A stretch of DNA of 8,139 nt from Phycisphaeraceae bacterium (GTDB lineage: Bacteria; Planctomycetota; Phycisphaerae; Phycisphaerales; Phycisphaeraceae): NCBI GenBank assembly GCA_020850375.1, contig JADZET010000014.1:1-8139 (forward strand). The letters are read 5' to 3'. A program made the translations under genes and the position numbers. Shown piece after piece: positions 1 to 6,354 of this stretch. The stretch's first letter is position 1, and each line of letters begins with the position of its first letter. The notes below the pieces were generated by a model. It saw only the letters and a list, made by a program, of their open reading frames with translations. It ran no database searches and was not told the DNA's origin.

Positions 1-1
1 G

Positions 2-133
2 CGCGAGCTGGAGACGAAGATCAGCCGGGCGATCCTCGAGGGCAAGATCACCGAGGGCTCGAAGGTCCGCGTGACGGTGGATCCGGATGACGGGTTGGCG
101 CTGGACGTGCAGAGTTCGGTGGCGGCGGTGTGA
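2..133 (+). CDS. clpB: ClpB-type AAA+ chaperone, C-terminal end only (5' partial)
   Basis: The plus-strand frame beginning at position 2 is open from the window edge to a TGA at 131-133 and gives 43 residues. It starts RELETKISRAILEGKI and continues to a short beta-rich tail (KVRVTVDPDDG). This matches the end of the C-terminal small domain of ClpB/Hsp104-type disaggregases, where a helix of the form 'IQ-RELE-x-LSR-ILxG' is followed by 'G-x-x-V-x-V'. ClpB is a cytosolic hexameric ATPase that works with DnaK to pull proteins out of aggregates. Only the tail is visible, so no Walker motifs can be checked. ClpA or ClpC tails are broadly similar, and ClpB is the best fit rather than proven. It is transcribed toward the nucleotidyltransferase-like gene (convergent). 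Confidence 0.6.
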   Translation, partial: RELETKISRAILEGKITEGSKVRVTVDPDDGLALDVQSSVAAV

Positions 134-148
134 CGACAGGCGTCACAC
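128..148 (+). terminator. Hairpin over the clpB stop codon, possible terminator or 3'-end stabiliser
   Basis: Bases 128-135 (GTGTGACG) are perfectly complementary to 141-148 (CGTCACAC), with a 5-nt loop ACAGG. The left arm contains the TGA stop. No T-run follows, so this is not a canonical intrinsic terminator; it may protect the 3' end or act with Rho. The structure is seen directly and the function is inferred. Confidence 0.35.
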
Positions 149-253
149 ATCATTGACTGATGCGATGGGGTATTTGGTGAGATCCTACGCGTTGTGGCAA
201 TCCGTAGTGTCCCCGTTCCTCTATGCTCTGTTGCCCCGCGGCGCAAATCATTG

Positions 254-835
254 TCACAGCGATATCCCATGGCCGCGCAGGTATTCGTCGATTGCGCCAC
301 GTTCACGGAGCCCTTCATTGATGACAGCGCGATAGATGAATAGACCACTAAACATGGGAGTGCGTCCGGTATCAGTGAGGGAGTCAAACTTATAATTGAG
401 GATCAAGCTGCGATGTTCCGGCGTCATGCGATCTCGTAGATCCTCGAGTTCGCCATGCTTTTCGTTGATGACCTCTTGGTCTGTGAACCAGATGTCAATT
501 TTCCACGGTCGGCTCCAATCACCGTATTGAATTATCGGTTTCAGATAGAGCGCGTCATCCATCCCGGGAGCGCCACCCTTTTGAAAATTCAGGTAAGTCA
601 CGCAGTCATAACCAGCCAGTTGGCCACCAAGGGACAGTACATCGCGGGGATTCGACGGCGGCAGGTACAAGTCGATATCCGGATACATCATGAGGTTCAG
701 GAAATAGCTGCCCGTGAAGGTGATCTCGCCGAATGGCTCGCATCGCCGAATCAAATCAATCCGATTTATCACGACGGCGGCTTCCTGATACAGGAGCCTT
801 GATCGTTCTGCAGGCGTGTTGTGAGCTGAGGACAT
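254..835 (-). CDS. Predicted nucleotidyltransferase-fold protein (hypothetical)
   Basis: The gene encodes 193 residues from an ATG at 833-835 to TGA at 254-256. An in-frame TTG at 884-886 would add 17 residues. I prefer the ATG because the added residues look unconserved and the TTG lies inside the -10 of the candidate promoter at 883-911. Neither start has a good ribosome site. The key motif is GS (residues 42-43), nine residues, then DID (53-55). This fits the pol-beta nucleotidyltransferase pattern hG[GS]-x(9-13)-Dh[DE]h. A third acid, D114 in the strand KIDIWF, would complete the catalytic triad. There is no signal peptide or membrane segment, so it is probably cytosolic. The substrate cannot be told: antibiotic-modifying, tRNA-type and toxin-antitoxin enzymes share this fold, and no partner antitoxin is visible. 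GC is about 48%, far below its neighbours, suggesting recent acquisition. Confidence 0.6.
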   Translation of the reverse strand: MSSAHNTPAERSRLLYQEAAVVINRIDLIRRCEPFGEITFTGSYFLNLMMYPDIDLYLPPSNPRDVLSLGGQLAGYDCVTYLNFQKGGAPGMDDALYLKPIIQYGDWSRPWKIDIWFTDQEVINEKHGELEDLRDRMTPEHRSLILNYKFDSLTDTGRTPMFSGLFIYRAVINEGLRERGAIDEYLRGHGISL

Positions 836-882
836 GGGATATATCCAAACCCATGGCTGAAAGCAGCCAGTATTTGACAGAA

Positions 883-911
883 CCAATACCCGTCGCCGCC
901 GTCATTGTCAA
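883..911 (-). promoter_or_regulatory. Candidate sigma70 promoter for the nucleotidyltransferase-like gene
   Basis: On the minus strand a perfect TTGACA (906-911) is followed by a 17-nt spacer and TATTGG (883-888), which matches the -10 consensus at only three of six positions. It lies 47 nt upstream of the ATG at 835. The -35 and spacing are good and the -10 is poor. Confidence 0.3.
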
Positions 912-1025
912 TGCGGCAAGGAGAGAAACGGGATACAACGCATGGTCGGTGGACGCGACAAAACGCTCCCGGACCTTACGCGATGCAATAATGTATGTGT
1001 CGCCTTTTGTTCAATAGCAAGGCCA

Positions 1026-1877
1026 TCACTCCCCCGGGATGTAGCTGATCACTCCCGTCCACGGTGAGCTTGCCGTGGCGTAGAGGCGCTTGGGTATGCG
1101 GCCGGCGAGGTATGCGAGCCTTCCGGCTTCGACGCCGTGGCGCATCGCTGAGGCCATTTTCAGCGGGTCTTTCGCGTGGGCGATGCCGGTGTTGAGGAGC
1201 ACGCCGTCGGCGCCGAGTTCCATGGCGATGGTCACGTCGCTGGCGGTGCCCACGCCGGCGTCGACGATCACGGGATAGGTCGGGTCGCCGTCCTTGAGCA
1301 GTTCGAGAATGATGCGGATGGCGTTGGGGTTGAGCACGCCTTGGCCCGAGCCGATGGGCGAGCCGGCGGGCATCACGCTCGAGGCGCCGGCCTGCTTGAT
1401 CTTGCCGGCCATGATCGGATCGTCGCTGGTGTAGCAGAGCACCTTGAAGCCATCCTTGACCAGTTCACGACAGGCCTCGAGCGTGCCGACGGGGTCGGGG
1501 AGAAGCGTCTTCTTGTCGGCCAGCACTTCGAGCTTGACCCAGTCCTTGCCGGGGTTATTGATCTGGTCGAGGATCTCGCGGCCGAGCCGGGCGACGCGCA
1601 CAGCGTCCTGGGCGGTGAAGCACCCGGCCGTGTTGGGCAGGATCGTGTAGCGCTTCGTGTCGAGGTAGTCCAGCAGCGACCGCCCCTGGGCGTCGATGAG
1701 TCTTTCCCGCCGCACAGCCACCGTGACCACGTGCGTGCCGCTGAGATCCAGGGCCTTCTGCATCACGTCGAAGTCGGGGTATTTGCCCGTGCCGACGATC
1801 AGGCGCGACTGGATCGTCCGTCCAGCCACCACCAGGGGGTGATCTTGAATCGTTGTGCTCGCGTGTTCAGCCGTCAT
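1026..1877 (-). CDS. thiG: Thiazole synthase ThiG
   Basis: A full-length 283-residue ThiG. The enzyme condenses 1-deoxy-D-xylulose 5-phosphate, dehydroglycine (or glycine imine) and sulfur carried on ThiS thiocarboxylate to form the thiazole phosphate of thiamine, in the cytosol, as a (beta/alpha)8 barrel. Visible family motifs in order are GTGKY (29-33), TVAVRR (52-57), LPNTAGC (80-86), VKLEVL (114-119) with K115 as the likely Schiff-base lysine, [12 protein letters not shown] (169-180), [10 protein letters not shown] (205-214) and GVLLNTGIA (225-233). The first 13 residues are a short variable extension before the conserved PLVVAGR. The start is ATG at 1875-1877; a weak AGG lies about 11 nt upstream. 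It follows thiS by 28 nt and is the last gene of the minus-strand block. No thiH, thiO, thiE or thiC is in the window, so the dehydroglycine source is unknown. Confidence 0.96.
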   Translation of the reverse strand: MTAEHASTTIQDHPLVVAGRTIQSRLIVGTGKYPDFDVMQKALDLSGTHVVTVAVRRERLIDAQGRSLLDYLDTKRYTILPNTAGCFTAQDAVRVARLGREILDQINNPGKDWVKLEVLADKKTLLPDPVGTLEACRELVKDGFKVLCYTSDDPIMAGKIKQAGASSVMPAGSPIGSGQGVLNPNAIRIILELLKDGDPTYPVIVDAGVGTASDVTIAMELGADGVLLNTGIAHAKDPLKMASAMRHGVEAGRLAYLAGRIPKRLYATASSPWTGVISYIPGE

Positions 1878-1905
1878 CCGTGCATCGCCTTTCGTTGAAT
1901 CGCTC

Positions 1906-2103
1906 TTAGCCGCCGCCGACGAGGGTCACCACTTCGACCTTGTCGCCGTCGCGGAGGGTTTTCTTCTCATGCTCACGCCGGGGCACCACTTCCATGTTGA
2001 CCTCCACGGCGACGGCCGCCGCGCCTAAGCCCAGGTCGGCCACGAGATCGCGCACGGTCCGGCCGTGGAACTCGCGCTCGGCGCCGTTGACGGTCAGCTT
2101 CAT
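1906..2103 (-). CDS. thiS: Sulfur carrier protein ThiS
   Basis: A small gene of 65 residues that starts [10 protein letters not shown] and ends VVTLVGGG. This is the ubiquitin-like beta-grasp carrier of thiamine synthesis. Its C-terminal Gly-Gly is adenylylated by ThiF and converted to a thiocarboxylate that gives sulfur to ThiG. The middle [12 protein letters not shown] and the segment [10 protein letters not shown] are typical of the family, and the length is normal. The start is ATG at 2101-2103 with GGAG about 8 nt upstream. A longer frame extends upstream to 2337, but the extra part overlaps the coding region of the preceding gene and has no ThiS similarity, so it is rejected. It lies 23 nt after the helical-repeat gene and 28 nt before thiG, so it is probably co-transcribed with both. 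Having the two substrates of one reaction adjacent supports both calls. Confidence 0.95.
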   Translation of the reverse strand: MKLTVNGAEREFHGRTVRDLVADLGLGAAAVAVEVNMEVVPRREHEKKTLRDGDKVEVVTLVGGG

Positions 2104-2126
2104 GGTGCCGCTCCAGATGTTTAAGT

Positions 2127-4613
2127 CTAGCGTGCCGGGGCGGATTCGGCCGCGCCGGCGTCGGTGGATGTCCCGGCGGGCTGGTATTTCCGCATCAGTC
2201 GCAGCAATTCGTCGCGGCAGGGCCCGCCGCCCAGGTTGGCGTCGCGGAGCTGGAGTTGGCGGACGGCCAGGAAGATGTCCTGCCCTTGGCCGAGCTTGTC
2301 GCGGGCCTGGAGCAGGCGCATCCAGCCGTGCCACCACATCGGTTGACCGGGCGCGGTGGCCTGGATGAGCTGGGCGCCGGCCTGCACGGTCCGGCCGAGC
2401 GCCTCATCGTTACCGAGTTGGTACGTGGCCTCGATCAGGATGTACAGGCCGTGGGGGTCGAGGTCCAGGCTGCTTAGATGCTGCACGGCCCCGGCCAGGT
2501 CGCCGCCTCGCCAGCACGCCTCGGCGGCTGTCTCGGCCAGCAGCAGGTGGTCCGCCGGCGTCAGTTGCTCGCTCCACGGTTGTGAGAGGACCGTCTCGGC
2601 CAATTTTCCCATCGGCTGGCGGACACTCGCCGGGGCGGAGTCGAGTTGATCAGCCAGGGTCGTGAGCGCCTGCTTGGCCGCGTCCCATCCCTGATCGGCG
2701 AACTCGTCCACGCCCCGGCGGGCGGCGGCGATGGCATCGACATCATGACCCATTGCCAGCAGAGCCCGGACACGCAGCGTCTGTGCGATCGGCGCGGGGT
2801 CCGTGCCGGTCAGGATCGATTCAACCTCACCGGGCCGGCCAAGCTCCAGCACGGCGCGGGCGCGTTCGATCTTCGCCCGGTTCCATGCGGCCCGGGCCTG
2901 CGGCGGGGCGTTCCAGACGCGCATGGCCTTGGCCGCGGCCTGCTCGATTTCGCCCGCCTGTTTTTCTAGTGACGGCCAAACCGACTCGTCTTTGCCCGCC
3001 AGCTCACGCAGCGCCTCGAGGCGTGCGGCCTGCGCGGGCCAGTAATCGGGATGGTTGATCGGCACGTGCTCGTACAGCTCGATTGCCTTCCGCCACTGGC
3101 CGGCCGGCTCGAGCACGTGCTGGGCGAAGTAGAAGCGTTCATCGTCAGCCGCCGAGCTCGCGGGGAAGCGGGCGAAGAGCGTCTCGGCCGCGGCGCGGTA
3201 AGTCTGCTCTCCGTCATGTGTGCCGCGTAGCAGCTTCACGGCGTTGCCGATGGCTTCTTCCGCGTGACGGGCGTCGGGCCGGCTCTCGGCCAGGTCGAGC
3301 CAGACCTTCGCGGCCGCCTCCCGGAGCGTCGCCGCTTGCCCCGGTGCGTCCGGGGCGGGCATGCAGAGCATCCGCTCATAGATTGCCCAGCCAAGGTTCC
3401 AGCGTGCGGCATCGCTCTCTTGCCCGGCCAGGCCAGTGTCCTTGTCTCGCAATGCCGCTCGAAGCCACGCTTCAGCGTGGGTGAAGCCCGCCACGGCGTT
3501 TGTCGGGTCAGTCTTGCGTTGAGCACGCGCCTCATTGAGCATCGCCTCGCCCACGCAGGACCGGACGAGCGCACCTAGATCGCCGTCCTGCTCGGCGGGC
3601 ATATCGCCGTAGGCACGCCGCCAGCGCCCGCCAAGGACCGCGCGCAGGCCCTGCCGGGTGTTCAGCGGCCAGTCCTCGTCGTTCAGCAGTTCCTGATAGG
3701 GGGCCGCGGAGCGAGCGGTCACAGGCTTTGGCTGAGCACTTGAATCGCTTGTGGATTCGAGCAATCGCCAAGCCGCGTCAGTGCTCAGCAGGGCCAGGCC
3801 GGTGTCCTTGTCCTTGGCCGCCTGCCGACGCTCGGAACGCAGAAGGGCCAGCGCATCGTCGAGTCGATCCTGACTTGCCAGCCAGCAGGCCCGGGCGAGC
3901 CGTGCGCTCAATGGTGGGGGAGACTCGATGGCCTCGGCCTGATCGAGCAACACCTTCGCCTGCGCCGTATCACCGAGGCGCATCGCGGCTCGAGCGGCGA
4001 GTGAGGCGGCCTCGGCCCGGACACCGGGGGCCACGTCCTCGCGTCCGGCCAGGCCCGCCGCGATGGCCAGGGCGTGCTCAAGGCGTTTCTTGCGAGCGGC
4101 CGCCGCCTCTTCGCCCCGGGCGCCGCCGATCAGGGCGTGGCCGTCGGGCGCCAGCGCGCTCAGGTAAACCACTCGGCTCCAGAGCAGTTGCAGCGCGACG
4201 TTGTCCTTGGCATCCGCGCTCTTCTCCCGGGCCGCGACGAGGTTCCGCGCCGCCTCGTTCACCGCCGGCCAGAGCGCCTCGGCCTGCTCGGGCTCGAGCC
4301 AGCCGAACTCGGCGCACAGGTCCGCCCGCTGATTCACCCCGCCGATCCAGTCGAAGAGCAGCATCTCGGCCAGGTCGGTCCGCCACTTCGATTGACGCGG
4401 GCTGGTTGGATCGTGGTCGATCAGGCCGCGCAGGTCGTCCATCGCCTGCCGCAGCGACGCCACGCGAGCCACGGGGTCAAGATTGGGATCGCTGAACTGC
4501 CCGCGGAGCACCGGGACTTGATCCTCGATCTCTTCCGGCGTCGTGGCGAGGCAGGGCCAGGCCGCGAGCATCGCCATCACCAGAATCCATGCTCTCCGGG
4601 CGCATCGCCTCAT
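2127..4613 (-). CDS. Large exported helical-repeat (TPR-like) protein of the ExbBD operon
   Basis: The gene encodes 828 residues. The start is ATG at 4611-4613, which overlaps the stop of the upstream exbD gene as ATGA. An upstream in-frame extension to 4685 is rejected because it overlies exbD and would bury the signal peptide. Residues 1-23 form a signal peptide: a basic start MRRCARR, a hydrophobic core [11 protein letters not shown], and likely cleavage after CLA. No lipobox is visible. The rest is Ala/Leu/Arg-rich amphipathic helix throughout, with TPR-like pairs such as [18 protein letters not shown] and [16 protein letters not shown], and no catalytic motif. A DKDTGLA heptapeptide occurs at 268-274 and again at 390-396. 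TPR-like proteins are scaffolds; I infer a periplasmic partner of the vWA arm or the ExbD domains. Which repeat family it belongs to is not certain. The last 20 residues are low-complexity (Ala, Ser, Thr). Confidence 0.85.
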   Translation of the reverse strand: MRRCARRAWILVMAMLAAWPCLATTPEEIEDQVPVLRGQFSDPNLDPVARVASLRQAMDDLRGLIDHDPTSPRQSKWRTDLAEMLLFDWIGGVNQRADLCAEFGWLEPEQAEALWPAVNEAARNLVAAREKSADAKDNVALQLLWSRVVYLSALAPDGHALIGGARGEEAAAARKKRLEHALAIAAGLAGREDVAPGVRAEAASLAARAAMRLGDTAQAKVLLDQAEAIESPPPLSARLARACWLASQDRLDDALALLRSERRQAAKDKDTGLALLSTDAAWRLLESTSDSSAQPKPVTARSAAPYQELLNDEDWPLNTRQGLRAVLGGRWRRAYGDMPAEQDGDLGALVRSCVGEAMLNEARAQRKTDPTNAVAGFTHAEAWLRAALRDKDTGLAGQESDAARWNLGWAIYERMLCMPAPDAPGQAATLREAAAKVWLDLAESRPDARHAEEAIGNAVKLLRGTHDGEQTYRAAAETLFARFPASSAADDERFYFAQHVLEPAGQWRKAIELYEHVPINHPDYWPAQAARLEALRELAGKDESVWPSLEKQAGEIEQAAAKAMRVWNAPPQARAAWNRAKIERARAVLELGRPGEVESILTGTDPAPIAQTLRVRALLAMGHDVDAIAAARRGVDEFADQGWDAAKQALTTLADQLDSAPASVRQPMGKLAETVLSQPWSEQLTPADHLLLAETAAEACWRGGDLAGAVQHLSSLDLDPHGLYILIEATYQLGNDEALGRTVQAGAQLIQATAPGQPMWWHGWMRLLQARDKLGQGQDIFLAVRQLQLRDANLGGGPCRDELLRLMRKYQPAGTSTDAGAAESAPAR
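3426..3812 (-). repeat. Internal near-identical 21-bp repeat pair (3426-3446 and 3792-3812)
   Basis: The two 21-bp copies differ at one base (A3435 versus G3801). They sit 366 bp (exactly 122 codons) apart, in the same frame, inside the helical-repeat gene. Both encode DKDTGLA and both are followed four residues later by an Asp-Ala-Ala. The mismatch is synonymous. This looks like a trace of tandem duplication of a helical module. Confidence 0.5.
3465..3480. repeat. REP-like 7-bp inverted repeat inside the coding region
   Basis: CCACGCT (3465-3471) and AGCGTGG (3474-3480) are perfect inverted copies separated by only TC. In the helical-repeat gene this encodes residues of THAEAW. It may be a dispersed genomic palindrome or chance from codon choice; a single copy in the window cannot decide. 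Confidence 0.3.
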
Positions 4614-5116
4614 GGCTGGGCGATCTCCACACGGGTGTAGTCGGCCGCGGCGGCCGCGCCCAGGGCGTTGACCACCGCCTCCCACGGCACGTCACGTCCC
4701 ACCTCGACGCGGACAGGGTGCTCGGGCCTGAACGCGCCGGCGCGACTCTTGTCCGGGTTCCACTGCACGGCCTCGAGCAGGCCCGTCAGCGCCCGCACGT
4801 CGGTGACCGTCTGGCCGGCGTTCTCCAGCCGCATCGTCACGCCGGTCGGAATCTTCTGGAGCAGGATCCGCAGCGGCTCCCGCGGCAGGGCGGCGACGGC
4901 TTTACTCTCGCCGGTCTCGCGGGGCATGCTCGTGGTCAGCGCCCCCTCGTCGGCGACGAACCCGGCCGTGACGACGAAGTAGATCAGGAGCTGGAACACC
5001 ATGTCGATCATCGGCGTGAGGTTCAGCCGGATCGGCCCGCCGACGGGCGTGCGATCACGCCGCCGTCGTGGCATCAGCGCGGGCTCCTGCGTCGTGGTGT
5101 GATCCGCGTCACTCAC
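4610..5116 (-). CDS. exbD: ExbD/TolR-family proton-channel subunit, second paralog
   Basis: The gene encodes 168 residues. The start is GTG at 5114-5116, supported by a GGAGG Shine-Dalgarno six bases upstream; an ATG at codon 15 is less likely. Topology is that of ExbD/TolR: a basic cytosolic N-terminus (PRRRRDR, 16-22), one transmembrane helix at about 36-53, and a periplasmic domain. The motif LNLTPMIDMVFQLLIYF holds the conserved aspartate D38, equivalent to E. coli ExbD D25, which carries protons through the ExbB channel. The C-terminal part RVEVGRDVPWEAVVNAL resembles the usual ExbD peptidoglycan/TonB-facing fold. It overlaps the upstream exbD by 8 nt (GTGAGTGA) and the downstream repeat gene by 4 nt, so translation is probably coupled. 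The periplasmic part is longer than in the first paralog and carries a charged loop at about 119-131. Confidence 0.92.
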   Translation of the reverse strand: MSDADHTTTQEPALMPRRRRDRTPVGGPIRLNLTPMIDMVFQLLIYFVVTAGFVADEGALTTSMPRETGESKAVAALPREPLRILLQKIPTGVTMRLENAGQTVTDVRALTGLLEAVQWNPDKSRAGAFRPEHPVRVEVGRDVPWEAVVNALGAAAAADYTRVEIAQP

Positions 5117-5555
5117 GCTGATCCTCCGTGCCCAGCACGACCAGTCCCACGCGCTGCACGCCCGCCTCGCGCACCGCCTGGAGCACGGGGGCCACGTCCT
5201 CGTAGGCCAACCCCCCGTCGGCCCGCACGAGGACGGAGCGGCCGCGCTGCTCGTCGGCCACGCGATCGATCACGGTTGCCCAGTCACCGGGCGCGATGCG
5301 GCGCGTGCCGATCCAGACCTCGGGTTTGCCATCGTCCAGGCGCAGGACGTTGACCCACAGCGACCCCTCGGGCTGGACCTCTTCCGCCACGGGCTCGACG
5401 AGCCGCGGCAGGTCCATCGCCGGGTTCTCGACGGTGACGATCTGGTTGACGAGCATGAAGAAGATGATCAGCTGGAACGTGACGTCGATCAGCGGCGTCA
5501 TGTTCATCTCACATGCGGCCGGCCGACGTCGATATTGGAGCGAGCGATGGATCAC
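5109..5555 (-). CDS. exbD: ExbD/TolR-family proton-channel subunit, first paralog
   Basis: The gene encodes 148 residues, normal ExbD length. The start is GTG at 5553-5555, since no ATG comes before the membrane motif; the ribosome site is weak. A short basic cytosolic segment (YRRRP, 8-12) is followed by MNMTPLIDVTFQLIIFFML. Here D24 is the conserved proton-binding aspartate, within a transmembrane helix at about 22-41. The periplasmic domain ends with LVRADGGLAYEDVAPVL and a strand GVQRVGLVV, the standard ExbD/TolR C-terminal pattern. It starts 35 nt after exbB and overlaps the second exbD by 8 nt. With ExbB it would form an inner-membrane ion-driven motor. Whether the two ExbDs form a heterodimer inside one ExbB pentamer or serve different complexes cannot be told from sequence. 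Confidence 0.93.
   Translation of the reverse strand: MIHRSLQYRRRPAACEMNMTPLIDVTFQLIIFFMLVNQIVTVENPAMDLPRLVEPVAEEVQPEGSLWVNVLRLDDGKPEVWIGTRRIAPGDWATVIDRVADEQRGRSVLVRADGGLAYEDVAPVLQAVREAGVQRVGLVVLGTEDQRE
5123..5127 (-). promoter_or_regulatory. Shine-Dalgarno site fixing a GTG start
   Basis: On the minus strand GGAGG lies six bases before the GTG at 5114-5116, inside the end of the upstream exbD. It favours GTG over the ATG at codon 15 of the second exbD. Confidence 0.6.
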
Positions 5556-5590
5556 GGGCTGTGCGTTCCGACAGTGTTGGCGGTCAACGT

Positions 5591-6304
5591 CTACTTCGCG
5601 GGGGGAGAGAAACGGGAGATCAGCTTCTCAGCCATGACCAACGCCTCGGCCGAGAGGGTGTCGATCCAGTTACGCAACAGGGCGTAGGCCGCCAGCGCGG
5701 GCATGGCCACGAGCAGGCCCCAGAAGGTGGTGACCAGCGCGGTGGAGATGCCTGCCGCCAGGTCCGCCGGCTCGGGCCGACCGCCGGCGGCGACCAGGGC
5801 CTGGAAGGCGACGATCATCCCGTAGATCGTGCCGAACAGCCCCAGCATCGGCGCGAGGTTGCCGATGACGTTGAGGTACTCGATCGGCCGCAGGACCTTG
5901 GCCGTCTGGACGTCGGCCGTCTCGACCATGGCCCGCTCCATGGCGCCGAACCCGGCCGGGGCCTCGCTCAGGGTGGCGTGCACGAGCCGGCCGAGGTAGC
6001 TCTCGTCCGCCCGGGCCAGCGCCAGGGCCTCCTCGTGGCGATGCTCGGCGAGCAACTGCTCGATCCGGCGATAGGTCAGCGTCGGCAGGACGCGCGACCG
6101 GCGGAGCTGGAGCACGAAGCGCACGATCAGCGCGACGGCCGCGACCGACAGCCCCTCGAGCAGCAGCATGTTCAGCACGCCCAGGCGCGTCTCGCTCCAG
6201 AAGTACATCCGCGCCGCCGAGATGGCCTTGGGCGCTTCACTCTGCCCCAGCGCGGGCAGGCTCACGAGCATGAGGCAGGCGAAAAGCCACCAAGTTTTAT
6301 TCAT
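5591..6304 (-). CDS. exbB: MotA/TolQ/ExbB-family proton channel protein with N-terminal signal-like segment
   Basis: The gene encodes 237 residues from ATG at 6302-6304, with GGAG about 8 nt upstream. Residues 1-20 form a signal peptide or extra N-terminal helix (WWLFACLMLVSLPALG), common in longer ExbB relatives. Three further membrane segments follow at about 43-66, 145-170 and 186-210, with the expected large cytosolic loop between the first two of these. The core signatures are NLAPMLGLFGTIYGMI (149-164) and GISTALVTTFWGLLVAMP (185-202), matching the channel helices of ExbB/TolQ. ExbB forms a pentamer around an ExbD dimer and converts proton flow to motion. One oddity is that the position usually Glu in this helix (E. 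coli ExbB E176, in 'GIAEAL') is Thr188 here. It follows the vWA gene by 50 nt, a gap that includes a 5-bp GCGGC/GCCGC hairpin (6323-6336). Confidence 0.94.
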   Translation of the reverse strand: MNKTWWLFACLMLVSLPALGQSEAPKAISAARMYFWSETRLGVLNMLLLEGLSVAAVALIVRFVLQLRRSRVLPTLTYRRIEQLLAEHRHEEALALARADESYLGRLVHATLSEAPAGFGAMERAMVETADVQTAKVLRPIEYLNVIGNLAPMLGLFGTIYGMIVAFQALVAAGGRPEPADLAAGISTALVTTFWGLLVAMPALAAYALLRNWIDTLSAEALVMAEKLISRFSPPAK

Positions 6305-6354
6305 GTTGCGTGCTCCTGACGTGCGGCGTGGGCCGCTCGCGTGACGGCCACAGC

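Noticed and set aside
955..1012. Possible thiG terminator from GCGACA/TGTCGC and ACAAAA/TTTTGT complementarity
   Set aside because: The arms are about 40 nt apart, short, and mutually competing, with no adjacent T-run in the direction of thiG transcription.
1176..1898. Long plus-strand open frame opposite thiG
   Set aside because: It lies wholly antisense to a clear thiG, and its composition (Gly, Ala, Asp, His rich) is the usual shadow of high-GC codon bias.
2104..2337. N-terminal extension of thiS
   Set aside because: It overlaps the end of the upstream gene in another frame, is Arg/Pro-rich, and ThiS has normal length from the ATG at 2103.
3728..4495. Long plus-strand open frame of 255 codons opposite the helical-repeat gene
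   Set aside because: It is Arg/Pro/Ala-rich low-complexity translation with no recognisable motif, antisense to a gene with signal peptide and coupled start.
5513..6319. Plus-strand open frame of 268 codons opposite exbB
   Set aside because: It is antisense to exbB, which has clear family motifs, and the translation has no domain signature.
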